Part shown: positions 17,235-27,268 of the stretch, piece by piece
How the letters are laid out: every line of letters starts with the position of its first letter
Numbering within the stretch: the first letter of the stretch is position 1
Assembly: GCA_028292505.1 (NCBI GenBank)
Contig: JAQGMF010000051.1
Location: 1-64,000 of the forward strand
Origin: Rhodocyclales bacterium
GTDB lineage: Bacteria > Pseudomonadota > Gammaproteobacteria > Burkholderiales > Rhodocyclaceae
Length of the DNA: 64,000 nt
Reading direction: 5' to 3'
The notes under the pieces: generated by a model
What the model was told of the DNA's origin: nothing
Databases searched by the model: none
The model's input: the letters and a program-made list of their open reading frames with translations, nothing else
Translations under genes and position numbers: made by a program

Positions 17235-19064
17235 ATGATTCCTGAAACGATTCCTGAAACGTTTTCCCCCGCACAGCACACCCTGCGCCATGTCTTCGGC
17301 TATGCCGCCTTTCGTGGCGAGCAGGCCTCGGTGGTCGAACATCTGATCGACGGCGGCGACGCGCTGGTGCTGATGCCCACGGGTGGCGGCAAGTCGCTGT
17401 GTTTCCAGATACCAGCCCTATTGCGCGACGGCTGCGGCATCGTCGTGTCGCCGCTGATTGCGCTGATGCAGGACCAGGTGCAGGCGCTGCGGCAGGTCGG
17501 CGTGCGCGCCGCTTTCCTGAATTCGACACTCGATGCGGAGGAAACGGCCAACATCGAGCGCCAGTTCGTCGATGGCGGCTTGGATCTGCTTTATGTGGCG
17601 CCAGAACGCTTGCTGACGCCACGCTTCCAGAATCTGATGAGTCGTGCCCGGTTGGCCTTGTTCGCCATCGATGAAGCGCATTGCGTATCGCAATGGGGTC
17701 ACGACTTCCGGCCGGAATATATCCAGTTATCCATTTTGCATGAGCGCTTTCCGCAGGTGCCACGCATCGCGCTCACGGCAACGGCCGATGCGGCGACACG
17801 TCAGGAAATCGTCGAGCGTCTGGCGTTGCATGACGCGCGACTATTCGTCTCCAGTTTCGATCGGCCGAACATCCGCTACGCCGTGGTCGAGAAGGACACG
17901 CCGCGCAAGCAGTTGTTACGCTTCATTCGTGGCAATCATGAAGGCGATTCGGGCATCGTGTATTGCCTGTCGCGCAAGAAGGTCGAAGAGACGGCCACCT
18001 GGCTCAAGACCGAAGGCATTCGCGCCATGCCCTATCACGCCGGGCTCGATGCCTCAGTGCGTGAGACGCATCAGACCCAATTCGTGCGTGGTGATGGCAT
18101 TGTCATGGTGGCGACGGTGGCGTTCGGCATGGGTATCGACAAACCGGATGTGCGTTTCGTCGCCCATCTTGATTTACCCAAGAGCCTCGAAGCTTATTAC
18201 CAGGAAACGGGCCGGGCAGGGCGTGATGGCCTGCCGTCCAATGCCTGGATGGCCTATGGTCTGCAGGATATGGTGCTGCATCGCGAGATGATCGAGCAAT
18301 CGACCGCGCCGGATGAAGTCAAGCGCGTCGAGCGCCGCAAACTCGATGCGCTGCTAGGTTACTGCGAAGCGCCCGCTTGCCGACGCGAAGTGTTATTGCG
18401 CTACTTCGGCGAAGAAGCTACGCCCTGCGGTAACTGCGATATGTGTCTCACGCCACCGCAGACTTTCGACGCAGCGCTGCCGGCGCAACAGATATTGTCC
18501 ACCATCTATCGCAGCGGCCAGCGCTATGGCGCCGGACATCTCATTGACATATTGCAGGGACGCGAGACGCCCAAGGTGACCGAACGAGGGCATCACCAGT
18601 TGTCCACTTTTGGCATCGGCAAGGCGGTATCGGATGCGCAGTGGAACTCCCTGCTGCGTCAGATGGTGGCGCAGGGCATGATCGGCGTGAACGAACACGG
18701 CGGCCTGATCCTGCAGGAAAGCTGCCGCCCGGTGTTGCGGGGAGAAACAAGCTTCATGGCGCGCCAGGTGCGGGCCGTGGCGCCGAGCGGCGCATCGAGT
18801 GTCAAGCGCGAGATCGAATTCGGCTCGGATGAAGCGCGTAGCTTGTGGGCCGCGCTGCGCCAACGCCGACGCGACCTGGCGGACGAACAGAACGTGCCTG
18901 CCTACATGATCTTCGGTGACGCCACGCTCAAGCAGATGCTTGAGAAGCGGCCGATGAGCCTGGAGGCGATGTATGAACTTTCAGGTGTTGGCGACCGCAA
19001 ACTCGCCGCCTACGGTACGGCCTTCCTCGAAGTCCTGCAGGTGCACCAGCGCCGCCACGGCTGA
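17235..19064 (+). CDS. recQ: ATP-dependent DNA helicase RecQ
   Basis: 609 residues, full length. The helicase core has Walker [17 protein letters not shown], the DEAH box [16 protein letters not shown] and the aromatic-rich loop after it. Motif VI appears as [10 protein letters not shown]. The zinc site uses four cysteines in C-E-A-P-A-C then C-G-N-C-D-M-C. A winged-helix domain follows, and an HRDC domain occupies roughly the last 80 residues. RecQ unwinds DNA 3' to 5' in RecF-pathway recombination and fork restart. No strong ribosome site is visible before the ATG at 17235. Flanked on both sides by degenerate c-di-GMP-type genes. Confidence 0.97.
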   Translation: MIPETIPETFSPAQHTLRHVFGYAAFRGEQASVVEHLIDGGDALVLMPTGGGKSLCFQIPALLRDGCGIVVSPLIALMQDQVQALRQVGVRAAFLNSTLDAEETANIERQFVDGGLDLLYVAPERLLTPRFQNLMSRARLALFAIDEAHCVSQWGHDFRPEYIQLSILHERFPQVPRIALTATADAATRQEIVERLALHDARLFVSSFDRPNIRYAVVEKDTPRKQLLRFIRGNHEGDSGIVYCLSRKKVEETATWLKTEGIRAMPYHAGLDASVRETHQTQFVRGDGIVMVATVAFGMGIDKPDVRFVAHLDLPKSLEAYYQETGRAGRDGLPSNAWMAYGLQDMVLHREMIEQSTAPDEVKRVERRKLDALLGYCEAPACRREVLLRYFGEEATPCGNCDMCLTPPQTFDAALPAQQILSTIYRSGQRYGAGHLIDILQGRETPKVTERGHHQLSTFGIGKAVSDAQWNSLLRQMVAQGMIGVNEHGGLILQESCRPVLRGETSFMARQVRAVAPSGASSVKREIEFGSDEARSLWAALRQRRRDLADEQNVPAYMIFGDATLKQMLEKRPMSLEAMYELSGVGDRKLAAYGTAFLEVLQVHQRRHG

Positions 19065-19144
19065 ACACGAACGGGGTCAGCTCTCAATTATTTGTGTCGA
19101 GGGCCGTAATTTGCCATGTGGGTTTTGATCCACACGGGAGAAGC

Positions 19145-20267
19145 ATGGCCGATTTTCATCGCTTAAGCAGCAATCAACTGCGCGTCAACGAAGCATTGCC
19201 ATGGGACGTCTATGACGTCGCAGGCCAATTGTTGCTACGCAAGGGGTATGTCGTTCAAAAGGATGAACAGGTCGAGCGCCTGCTGGAGCGCGGGATGTTC
19301 GTCGACGCCGAAGTCTTCAAAGCCTACGTCACCGCCGAGGCGGCGCCCGCGCGGCAGAACTACGATCCGTTGTCGGTATGGCAGGGCGTGCAGGCCGGGA
19401 TCGGTGCGCTCATGATTACGCCACCGAAAGATGGTAGCTTTACCAGCACTGTTCAAGGCTATGCCCGCCTAGTGATGGACCTGTGCGAGCGTAGCCCTGA
19501 TCTGGCGATTGCCGCCATTCTCATCAAAGAATACAAGCGTTACTCCATTGCGCACGGTCTGCACGTGGCGGTGCTATGCGAATTGGTTGCACGCCGTGGC
19601 GAATTTGATGAAGCTACGCGTATGTCATTGTGCTGTGCCGCGTTGACGCAGAATATTGCCATTCTCGAATTGCAGCAGTTGCTGTCTCACCAGAAGACGC
19701 AGCTGTCGATCGAACAGCGCTCGCAGATCAATACCCATCCGGAAAACGGCAGTCATCTCTTGATGTCTCTCGGTGTGGCCGACGAGGAATGGCTACGTGC
19801 CGTGCTGGAACACCATGAAAATGAAGACGGCACGGGCTATCCGCAGCGGATCAAATCGCCGAGCGTCCTCGCCAACCTGATCCATACTCGCGACGTGTAC
19901 ACCGCAATGCTCAGCCAGCGTGCCTACCGCAAACCTATGCTGGCAGCCGAGGCGGCGAAGCGGGTGTACCTGGAGCTCGGGCAGGGCAAGGAAAATCCTT
20001 TTCCCCGGTTTGCTGATCAAGGAAGTCGGCATGTATCCACCCGGCACCCTGGTCAAGCTGGCCAATGGTGAAGTCGGCGTGGTCAGCAAGCGCGGTGCGC
20101 AAGCCAATACACCGACAGTGTCCACATTGATCAATGCAAAGGGCTTGCAGCAGATGGACCCCGTGCGGCGCGACACGGCGTCGGCGCCTCAGTTTGCGGT
20201 CGTCACGGTGCTGCCACCGACCATGCTCAAAGTGAACTTCGAGCAGATCTGGCGACCGCGTAGTTAG
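19145..20267 (+). pseudogene. HD-GYP-type protein, split by a frameshift and lacking the HD dyad
   Basis: The first frame (19145 to about 20003) encodes an HD-GYP-like protein starting MADFHRLSSNQLRVNEALPW. The GYP motif is retained as H-H-E-N-E-D-G-T-G-Y-P near 19810-19842, but the catalytic H-D pair is lost (A-A-L-T-Q-N-I-A where A-A-L-L-H-D-I-G is expected). At the run CCTTTTCCCC (about 19997-20006) the reading frame shifts: the family sequence continues as G-L-L-I-K-E-V-G-M-Y-P-P-G-T-L-V-K-L-A-N-G-E in another frame to the stop at 20265-20267. Removing one C restores a single 373-residue frame. Either a real disrupting mutation or a homopolymer sequencing error. GGGAG precedes the start. 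Confidence 0.8.
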
Positions 20268-20303
20268 GAAGGACTTCGAGGAAACCGTTCAGCGCAAAAA
20301 AGG

Positions 20304-20348
20304 AAAGGGCCGCAAAAAAACCAGAGAAGGTTTCGTTTGCGGCCCTTT
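20304..20348. terminator. Bidirectional intrinsic terminator between the HD-GYP gene and dnaJ
   Basis: AAAGGGCCGCAAA (20304-20316) pairs perfectly with TTTGCGGCCCTTT (20336-20348) across a 19-base loop. It sits between two convergent genes, 36 bases after the plus-strand stop and 38 bases beyond the dnaJ stop. Confidence 0.75.
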
Positions 20349-20385
20349 GCGTTTCCATCGCATCTTTGCGGTGAGTTTTGTAAGC

Positions 20386-21513
20386 TTAACCGGCGAAGAA
20401 GTCCCGCACCTTGTCCATCCAGCCCTTGGCACGTGGATTCTGACGGTCGCCCTCGCTGCGATTGATCACATCGAACTCGCGCAGCAGTTCGCGCTGACGC
20501 TCGGTCAGTTTGACCGGTGTTTCCACCACGACGTGACAGTGCAAATCGCCTGTCATATGGCTGCGCAGGTTCTTGATGCCCTTGCCGCGCAGGCGGAACA
20601 CTTTGCCGGTCTGTGTTTCGGCAGGAATCTTGATGCTCGCCGCACCATCGAGGGTCGGTATATCGATATCGCCGCCTAGTGCTGCGGTGGTGAAGCTGAT
20701 CGGCATCTCGCAATGAAGGTCGTCGCCCTCGCGCTCGAAGACCGCGTGGCGCTTGATGTGGATTTCGACGTAGAGGTCGCCTGCCGGCCCACCATTGACC
20801 CCCGCTTCGCCGAAGCCGCCATGACGCAGGCGCATGCCTTCGTCGATGCCCGCTGGCACTTTCACTTCGAGCGTCTTCTGTTTCTTGACGCGACCAGCGC
20901 CATGACAGGTCACACACGGGTCGGTCACCACGCGCCCTGAGCCATGGCATTTCGGACAGGTTTGCTGAACCGAGAAGAAGCCTTGCTGGATGCGCACCTG
21001 ACCTGCGCCGCCGCAGGTGCTGCAGGTCTTCGGTTGCGTGCCAGGCTTGGCGCCCGAGCCATTGCAGGTTTCGCAGGACTCTGTAACAGGTATGCGAATG
21101 GTCTTTTCCACGCCACGCGCGGCTTCTTCCAGCGAAATCTCCATGTTGTAGCGCAGGTCGGCACCGCGATACACGCGCTGACCACCGCCACCACCACCGC
21201 CTCGGCCACCGAAGATTTCGTCGAAGATGCCACCGAAGGCATCGCCGAAATCGCCGAAACCCTGACCGCCACCAGCACCGTGCGACTGATCGACGCCGGC
21301 ATGACCATAACGGTCGTAAGCGGCGCGCTTCTGGTCATCGGAGAGAACTTCGTAAGCTTCCTTGATCTCCTTGAATTTCTCGCCGTCATCCTTGCTGTCC
21401 AGATTACGGTCTGGATGGTGCTTCATCGCCGCCTTGCGGTAGGCCTTCTTGATATCGTCGTCGGACGCATCGCGGCTGATCCCGAGGGCTTCGTAGTAAT
21501 CGCGTTTTGCCAT
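20386..21513 (-). CDS. dnaJ: Chaperone protein DnaJ (Hsp40)
   Basis: 375 residues, type I DnaJ. The J domain (1-70) carries the H-P-D motif in M-K-H-H-P-D-R-N. A Gly/Phe-rich linker follows, then four zinc-binding C-x-x-C-x-G-x-G repeats ([32 protein letters not shown]) and C-terminal substrate-binding domains. It stimulates DnaK ATPase and delivers clients. Unusually, dnaJ does not directly follow dnaK: a desaturase gene and a terminator lie between them. Only 22 bases separate it from the desaturase stop, so these two genes likely share a transcript. Confidence 0.97.
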   Translation of the reverse strand: MAKRDYYEALGISRDASDDDIKKAYRKAAMKHHPDRNLDSKDDGEKFKEIKEAYEVLSDDQKRAAYDRYGHAGVDQSHGAGGGQGFGDFGDAFGGIFDEIFGGRGGGGGGGQRVYRGADLRYNMEISLEEAARGVEKTIRIPVTESCETCNGSGAKPGTQPKTCSTCGGAGQVRIQQGFFSVQQTCPKCHGSGRVVTDPCVTCHGAGRVKKQKTLEVKVPAGIDEGMRLRHGGFGEAGVNGGPAGDLYVEIHIKRHAVFEREGDDLHCEMPISFTTAALGGDIDIPTLDGAASIKIPAETQTGKVFRLRGKGIKNLRSHMTGDLHCHVVVETPVKLTERQRELLREFDVINRSEGDRQNPRAKGWMDKVRDFFAG

Positions 21514-21535
21514 GCTCAGCTTCTCAAAACTTTCT

Positions 21536-22666
21536 TTATGCAGATTGCATTTCGGTTGATTTTATCGGCCCTGTCGGGCTCATCGGTTTGTGGCCCAGCG
21601 AATGCAATAGGCAAAAATGTGCCTTCAGTGCAGCGCTTACGCTGGGGAAACACAGATAGCGCACGGCGAACTCTTCGCAAGTCTTGCGCACGATGCTACT
21701 CAGGGCAGGGTAGTGAATATGACTGACGCGATGGAACAGGTGATGTTCGATCTGATAGTTAAGACCACCCATGTAGAAGCTTGCAAATTTGTTGTGTGGT
21801 GCAAAATTCGCCGTCGTGTTCATCTGATGCACAGCCCATTCATTCGGCATACGATTGCTGTTGTCCACCGGTAGCGGGAAATCCGTGCCTTCGACGGTAT
21901 GCGCCAATTGGAATACCAGCGACAGAACCAGACCGAAAATTGCATGCACGCCCGCAAAGGCCAACAGCACCTGCCAGAACGGATGAAAGAAGGAGGGTAT
22001 CACCAGCGTGTAAGCAAAGTAGGCCAGCTTGTGAGTGAAGAACCAGGGCAGCTCCCAACGCGCTTGCGGCTGGAGCGGCGTGTTGCCGATCTTGTTGGTA
22101 ACGATTTTATGGAAGTCACTGAACAGACCCAGGTACATGGTCAGCATGCTATACAGGACAGGTGCATAGAGCGCCTGCAGACGATGCCATGGGTACCACT
22201 TCTGATTTGGCGACAGGCGCATCAGTGCGCCGATGGATATGTCATCGTCCTTGCCGTCGATATTCGGATAGGTGTGGTGCAGTTGGTTGTGTTTCTGCTT
22301 CCATAACATCTGGCTACTGCCGATGACATCCATTGCTGCACCGGCCAGCCAGTTCACCCAGCGGCGCGCCGAGTAGCTGCCGTGCGCGCCGTCGTGCATG
22401 ACGTTGAAGGCGACGATGATGTAGCCCTGCGCCAGCGCGAAGCCCGCGAGCAAGGCGCCCCACAGCGAGTCGACACACCATACCAGGCTGACGTAACCGG
22501 CCAGGATCAGGCCATAGCCGAGCAGGGTCTTGCGGTAGAGCGCCCAGCCACCGGTGGGTTCGATGCAATGCTCGCGAAAATAGGTATCGACACGCGTCTT
22601 GAGCGTGTTGAAAAATTCGCCGCGAGGCGCAAAGACCACGGAGCCGGAAATCGACTTGCCGGACAT
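21536..22666 (-). CDS. Membrane fatty acid desaturase (acyl-CoA / acyl-lipid type)
   Basis: 376 residues with the three histidine boxes of membrane di-iron desaturases: H-D-G-A-H (about 91-95), H-N-Q-L-H-H (about 126-131) and Q-I-E-H-H-L-F-H (about 306-313). The last has Gln at the first position, as in front-end desaturases. Four or five hydrophobic segments lie between. It introduces a double bond into membrane acyl chains using O2, which affects membrane fluidity. The chosen ATG at 22666 lacks a strong ribosome site; an in-frame start at 22705 is possible. Inserted between dnaK and dnaJ in the same orientation. Confidence 0.88.
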   Translation of the reverse strand: MSGKSISGSVVFAPRGEFFNTLKTRVDTYFREHCIEPTGGWALYRKTLLGYGLILAGYVSLVWCVDSLWGALLAGFALAQGYIIVAFNVMHDGAHGSYSARRWVNWLAGAAMDVIGSSQMLWKQKHNQLHHTYPNIDGKDDDISIGALMRLSPNQKWYPWHRLQALYAPVLYSMLTMYLGLFSDFHKIVTNKIGNTPLQPQARWELPWFFTHKLAYFAYTLVIPSFFHPFWQVLLAFAGVHAIFGLVLSLVFQLAHTVEGTDFPLPVDNSNRMPNEWAVHQMNTTANFAPHNKFASFYMGGLNYQIEHHLFHRVSHIHYPALSSIVRKTCEEFAVRYLCFPSVSAALKAHFCLLHSLGHKPMSPTGPIKSTEMQSA

Positions 22667-22739
22667 ACGTTCAACCCCCGAGAAATCTTTTAGAACCTGT
22701 AACAAAACGGGCTGCGCACGCGGCTAGCGGCTGTTGGGT

Positions 22740-22787
22740 AAAAAAGGGCTCGCTCGCCGTGCCTGAGCACTGCTCTGCGCGAGCCCT
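22740..22787 (-). terminator. Intrinsic terminator downstream of dnaK
   Basis: On the minus strand AGGGCTCGC (22787-22779) pairs with GCGAGCCCT (22753-22745), followed by a run of T residues (22745-22740). It should end the grpE-dnaK transcript and separate it from the desaturase-dnaJ pair. The remaining bases of the 285-base gap (22667-22951) show no other feature I can name. Confidence 0.7.
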
Positions 22788-22951
22788 CAGGTGGCAATAT
22801 CGGCCAGCCACGTGCTCGCTCCATTTTGTTACGGATTCCTATACCAACAAACTGCCATTTCACTGTCAGCATGATACGACAGTGGGCATCCAGCCGTCTC
22901 TGGCCTGATGCCCACCCCAATGCTTACTCCGCCACAAACCCGTACTTGCGA

Positions 22952-24895
22952 TTACCTCGCGTCCTTCACTTCCGTGAATTCGGCATCGACCACATTGTCG
23001 TCGGCCGGCGCGCCCGATGGCCCACCTTGACCTGCATGACCGGCAGCCTGCTCGGCGCCACCGGCGGCGGCTTGTTGCTGGGCATACACGGCCTCACCGA
23101 GTTTCTGGCTGGCAGCGGCCAGGGCTTGCGCCTTGGCTTCGATTGCATCCTTGTCGGTGCCCTTGATCGCTTCTTCCGCTTCCTTGAGCGCAGCTTCGAT
23201 CTTGCTCTTCTCGTCTGCATTCACCTTGTCGCCGTGATCGGTAAGCGCTTTCTTCGTAGTGTGAATCAAGGCCTCGCACTGATTGCGCGCGTCGATCAGC
23301 TCATGCTGACGCTTGTCTTCTTCGGCATGCGCCGCCGCATCGTTCACCATCTTCTGGATCTCGTCTTCCGACAAGCCAGAGTTTGCCTTGATGGTGATCT
23401 TGTTCTCCTTGCCGGTCGCCTTATCCATGGCCTTAACGTGCAGAATGCCGTTGGCATCTACGTCGAAACTCACTTCGATCTGCGGCGTGCCGCGCGCTGC
23501 GGGCGGAATGCCTTCGAGGTTGAATTCGCCGAGCATCTTGTTGCCAGCTGCCATTTCGCGCTCGCCCTGGAAGACCTTGATGGTCACGGCCGGCTGATTG
23601 TCATCAGCCGTCGAGAACACTTGCGCGTGCTTGGTCGGGATTGTCGTGTTGCGCTTGATCATCGGTGTCATCACGCCACCCAGCGTCTCGATGCCAAGGG
23701 TCAGCGGGCTGACGTCGAGCAGCAGCACGTCCTTCACATCGCCTTGCAACACACCGCCCTGGATGGCAGCGCCGACCGCAACCGCTTCGTCCGGATTCAC
23801 GTCCTTGCGCGCTTCCTTGCCGAAGAACTCTTTGACCTTCTCCTGCACCTTGGGCATGCGCGTCTGACCGCCGACAAGAATCACATCGTCGATATCGCTG
23901 ACCTTCAGGCCCGCATCCTTGAGGGCTTTGCGGCAAGGCTCGATCGTGGCGTTGACCAGCTCGTCGACCAGCGATTCGAACTTGGCGCGCGTGATCTTCA
24001 TCGTCAAGTGCGACGGTGCGCCATTGACCATGGTGATGTAGGGCTCGTTGATTTCCGTTTGCTGACCGCTCGACAGTTCGATCTTGGCGCGTTCGGCCGC
24101 TGCCTTGATACGTTGCAGGGCGATGGCGTCGCGGCCCAGGTCGACACCGTGTTGCGTCTTGAACTCGGCAACGATGTAGTCGATGAGGCGTTGGTCGAAG
24201 TCTTCACCGCCGAGGAATGTGTCGCCGTTCGTGGCCAGCACTTCGAATTGCTTGTCACCGTCGACATCGGCGATTTCAATAATGGAGATGTCGAAGGTGC
24301 CGCCGCCCAGGTCGAACACAGCAATCTTCTGATCCTTCTTGCCGACCTTGTCGAGGCCGTAGGCAAGGGCCGCAGCAGTCGGCTCATTGATGATGCGCTT
24401 GACGTCCAGACCGGCTATGCGGCCGGCATCTTTGGTGGCTTGACGCTGGCTGTCGTTGAAATAGGCGGGTACGGTGATGACGGCTTCGGTGACTTCTTCG
24501 CCGAGATAGTCTTCGGCGGTCTTCTTCATCTTGCGCAGCACGTCAGCGGATATCTGGGGAGGCGCCATCTTCTTGCCGCGCACTTCCACCCAGGCATCGC
24601 CGTTGTCGGCCTTGACGATGGCATAAGGCATCAGGTTGATGTCCTTCTGCACTTCCTTCTCTTCGAAGCGACGGCCGATCAGGCGTTTGACCGCGTACAG
24701 CGTGTTCTTGGCATTGGTGACAGCCTGACGTTTGGCCGGTGCGCCGACCAGCACTTCGCCATCTTCCATGTAGGCGACGATGGACGGCGTGGTGCGCGCA
24801 CCTTCCGAGTTTTCGATGACCTTGGGCTGGCCGCCTTCCATGATGGAAACGCAGCTATTGGTGGTGCCGAGGTCGATGCCGATGATTTTTGCCAT
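22952..24895 (-). CDS. dnaK: Chaperone protein DnaK (Hsp70)
   Basis: 647 residues, full length. The ATPase domain opens [20 protein letters not shown], with [11 protein letters not shown] and [12 protein letters not shown]. The substrate domain begins after the [16 protein letters not shown] linker (about residue 390), and a helical lid ends in a Gly/Ala/Gln-rich tail with D-A-E-F-T-E-V. It folds and protects proteins in the cytoplasm with DnaJ and GrpE. A GAAGGAG site lies before the ATG. It follows grpE by 105 bases and is followed by a clear terminator. Confidence 0.98.
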   Translation of the reverse strand: MAKIIGIDLGTTNSCVSIMEGGQPKVIENSEGARTTPSIVAYMEDGEVLVGAPAKRQAVTNAKNTLYAVKRLIGRRFEEKEVQKDINLMPYAIVKADNGDAWVEVRGKKMAPPQISADVLRKMKKTAEDYLGEEVTEAVITVPAYFNDSQRQATKDAGRIAGLDVKRIINEPTAAALAYGLDKVGKKDQKIAVFDLGGGTFDISIIEIADVDGDKQFEVLATNGDTFLGGEDFDQRLIDYIVAEFKTQHGVDLGRDAIALQRIKAAAERAKIELSSGQQTEINEPYITMVNGAPSHLTMKITRAKFESLVDELVNATIEPCRKALKDAGLKVSDIDDVILVGGQTRMPKVQEKVKEFFGKEARKDVNPDEAVAVGAAIQGGVLQGDVKDVLLLDVSPLTLGIETLGGVMTPMIKRNTTIPTKHAQVFSTADDNQPAVTIKVFQGEREMAAGNKMLGEFNLEGIPPAARGTPQIEVSFDVDANGILHVKAMDKATGKENKITIKANSGLSEDEIQKMVNDAAAHAEEDKRQHELIDARNQCEALIHTTKKALTDHGDKVNADEKSKIEAALKEAEEAIKGTDKDAIEAKAQALAAASQKLGEAVYAQQQAAAGGAEQAAGHAGQGGPSGAPADDNVVDAEFTEVKDAR

Positions 24896-25000
24896 GTTCA
24901 GACTCCTTCAAGTTTGCAGACAGCGTGGCGCTCGGCCACACCTTGTAATTCATTCATGACTTGCAAATAGGGGCATTCGCGTCGAATTCAAGCGGCAGTG

Positions 25001-25603
25001 TCAAGCCGCTGAACCAGCCTGCTGGCCGCTCGACACGGCCACCAAGGCCGGACGCAGCACACGACCTTCGAGCGCATAACCTTTTTGGAACACCTGCACG
25101 ACCGTATTGGCCGCTTGCTCCGAAGGGATCTGGCTGATCGCCTGATGTTTGTGCGGGTCAAATTTCTCGCCGATCGGATTGATATCCTGCAAACCATTCT
25201 TTTCGAAAGCCTTACCGAGATTACGCAAGGTCAGTTCGACGCCGTCGCGGAGGGTTTCAAGCGATGCGTTGTCGGCTGACAACGTTTGCTCAAGACCGTC
25301 CTTGACGACGAGCAGCTCGTTGGCGAACCGTTCGATGGCGAATTTGGCAGCTTTGCTGACGTCGTCCTGCGAGCGGCGGCGCACGTTTTCGGTTTCGGCC
25401 TTGGCACGTAACCAGGCGTCATGATGTTCGGCAGCCTTCAGTTCCAGTTGGCGGATTTGTTCTTCGACAGCGGGCAACGTATCGACTTTACTTTCTGTGC
25501 TGGAGGGCTCGGCCGGGGTGGTCGCGTTAAACCCTTCTGCCACTTCACTGTCTACGCCATTGGTCGGCTGTTCAGGCGCGGCTGAATCCTGTACGTTATT
25601 CAT
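25001..25603 (-). CDS. grpE: Nucleotide exchange factor GrpE
   Basis: 200 residues. An acidic disordered N-terminus (about 1-45) is followed by a long coiled coil ([10 protein letters not shown] to [11 protein letters not shown]) and the C-terminal beta domain with [13 protein letters not shown] and [16 protein letters not shown]. It drives ADP release from DnaK and acts as a thermosensor. A heat-shock-type promoter lies 34-60 bases upstream of the ATG, so grpE is the first gene of the grpE-dnaK operon. Confidence 0.96.
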   Translation of the reverse strand: MNNVQDSAAPEQPTNGVDSEVAEGFNATTPAEPSSTESKVDTLPAVEEQIRQLELKAAEHHDAWLRAKAETENVRRRSQDDVSKAAKFAIERFANELLVVKDGLEQTLSADNASLETLRDGVELTLRNLGKAFEKNGLQDINPIGEKFDPHKHQAISQIPSEQAANTVVQVFQKGYALEGRVLRPALVAVSSGQQAGSAA

Positions 25604-25636
25604 AAAGTATCCTCAAAATTGTGTTCAGCAACCCAC

Positions 25637-25663
25637 TATTGGGATCTTCACAGGTATTTCAAG
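25637..25663 (-). promoter_or_regulatory. Sigma-32-type heat-shock promoter of grpE-dnaK
   Basis: On the minus strand CTTGAAA (25663-25657) is followed after 13 bases by CCCAATA (25643-25637). The first box matches the RpoH -35 consensus exactly and the second is close to the -10 consensus CCCATnT. It points towards grpE. Confidence 0.75.
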
Positions 25664-25791
25664 GCCTCGATGAGAACTTTTGCAATTCCGGTATGCGGAC
25701 TGCGGTTTAATATATAAGCAAATCGTCGCCTTTGTTTTCAGGCAGTACAAGTTCGAACCCCTTCACCTGCTGACTCCGGTCTCAAAATAAC

Positions 25792-27156
25792 ATGGCAAGC
25801 ATGCCCGAGAAAATCGGCAAGTACCGCATCCTCCGCGAGCTTGGGAGAGGTGCGACGGCCATTGTCTATCTCGCGGAAAATCCGTTCTATCCACAGCCGA
25901 TTGCGCTGAAACATATCTCGTTCCGCGAGAAGTCGAAGGACGAAGCCAAGTGGAACCGGCGCCTGCTCAAGCTTCTGCGGGCGGAAGAGAATGTGGCGGG
26001 CAAGCTCGATCACCCGAATATCATCAAGATCTTCGAGGCGGTGATCGAGGAAGATCAGGCCTATATCGTCATGGAATACTTTGGCGGCAAATCGCTGGAG
26101 GATTACTGCAGCTACGAGAAACTGCTGCCGCTGCATCGCACCGTGAGCATCGTCTTCAAATGCTGCATGGCGCTCGATTACGCCTTCCGGCAGGGCATCG
26201 TGCATCGCGACATCAAGCCGGCCAACATCCTCATCGACGAGCAGGACAACGTCAAGATCACTGACTTCGGTTTGGCGATGAATCTCAACAAGAATAGTCA
26301 TCAGGATTCGACCTTCATCATGGGCGTGGGCTCGCCGGCCTACATGTCGCCCGAACAGATCAAGAGTTACCCGCTCAACCAGAAGACCGATCTGTATTCG
26401 CTTGGCATAGTGCTGTTTCATCTGCTGACCGGGCGTCTGCCATTCCGCGCCAAGAATCCCGCGCAACTGGTCTACAAGATCATCAACGCCGATCCGCCAT
26501 CCGCCAGCCAGCTCAACCCGGACGTGCCGGAAGCGATGGACATCGTGATCCGCAAGTCGCTCGAAAAGGATTTGTACTCGCGCTACAAGAACGGCGCCGA
26601 GTTTGCCAAGGACTTGACGGCCGTGCGCTACAAGATCGTCGACGAGAACGAGCGCACGCCTGACAACACCAAGTTCTCCGCAGTGCGCAAGCTGACATTC
26701 TTCACCGAGTTCGACGACATCGAAATCTGGGAAGTCGTGCGCTTTGCGGTATGGCGCCGTGTCGACCCGCTCACCCAGCTCATGAAAGAAGGCAGTAACG
26801 ATCAGCGCTTCGGCGTCCTGCTCGAAGGTGAGGTCGAACTTTCGATTGGTGGTCGTGTTGTCTCCAAGCTCGAGCCCGGTGACTCCTTCGGCGAAACGGC
26901 GTATCTCGACGAAGTCGAACATCTTCAACATGCCAGCGTAGTGAGCCTCACGCCGGCACGCTATCTTGAAATCTCGCCGGCAGTGTTGTCGCTGGCATCG
27001 GAAGAGTGCCTGGAGCATTTCCGCCAGCGTCTCATCTCGACCGTCGCCCGCCGTCTGGCCAAATCCGAGGCCATCATCGCCAGCGGCGGTCCGGCAGCCA
27101 CACTGCCGACGGATATCACTTCGATCGGTTTCAACCTGCAACTGGTCGACAACTGA
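25792..27156 (+). CDS. Serine/threonine protein kinase fused to a C-terminal cyclic-nucleotide-binding domain
   Basis: 454 residues. The kinase domain (about 8-275) has the glycine loop L-G-R-G-A-T-A-I-V-Y, lysine in I-A-L-K-H-I, the catalytic loop V-H-R-D-I-K-P-A-N-I-L, D-F-G-L-A and the A-Y-M-S-P-E-Q activation-segment end, so it should be active. Residues about 325-430 resemble a cNMP-binding beta barrel (F-G-V-L-L-E-G-E-V-E-L-S, then L-E-P-G-D-S-F-G-E-T-A-Y). No membrane segment is seen, so it is probably cytoplasmic. Phosphorylation may be gated by a nucleotide. It is divergent from grpE with 188 bases between. Phosphorylation targets are unknown. Confidence 0.9.
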   Translation: MASMPEKIGKYRILRELGRGATAIVYLAENPFYPQPIALKHISFREKSKDEAKWNRRLLKLLRAEENVAGKLDHPNIIKIFEAVIEEDQAYIVMEYFGGKSLEDYCSYEKLLPLHRTVSIVFKCCMALDYAFRQGIVHRDIKPANILIDEQDNVKITDFGLAMNLNKNSHQDSTFIMGVGSPAYMSPEQIKSYPLNQKTDLYSLGIVLFHLLTGRLPFRAKNPAQLVYKIINADPPSASQLNPDVPEAMDIVIRKSLEKDLYSRYKNGAEFAKDLTAVRYKIVDENERTPDNTKFSAVRKLTFFTEFDDIEIWEVVRFAVWRRVDPLTQLMKEGSNDQRFGVLLEGEVELSIGGRVVSKLEPGDSFGETAYLDEVEHLQHASVVSLTPARYLEISPAVLSLASEECLEHFRQRLISTVARRLAKSEAIIASGGPAATLPTDITSIGFNLQLVDN

Positions 27157-27268
27157 CATTCCAAGCGCCCTTTCGGGCGCCGTCGCAACAGACCCTAAAG
27201 TTTCATTGGGCACTGCCGAAAATCACTTATCGCCGCCATAACCTTGGATAGTTCCATGGAGGACCGAC

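Noticed and set aside
22826..24970. Long open frame (714 codons) on the plus strand across dnaK
   Set aside because: It is the antisense shadow of dnaK, which has complete Hsp70 motifs, and has no family-like sequence of its own.
25740..25780. GTTCGAACC-like string resembling a tRNA T-arm
   Set aside because: The flanking bases do not pair to a five-base T-stem and no acceptor or anticodon arm fits around it.
25738..27213. Open frame of 491 codons on the minus strand across the protein kinase gene
   Set aside because: Antisense shadow; the plus strand carries every kinase motif in order.
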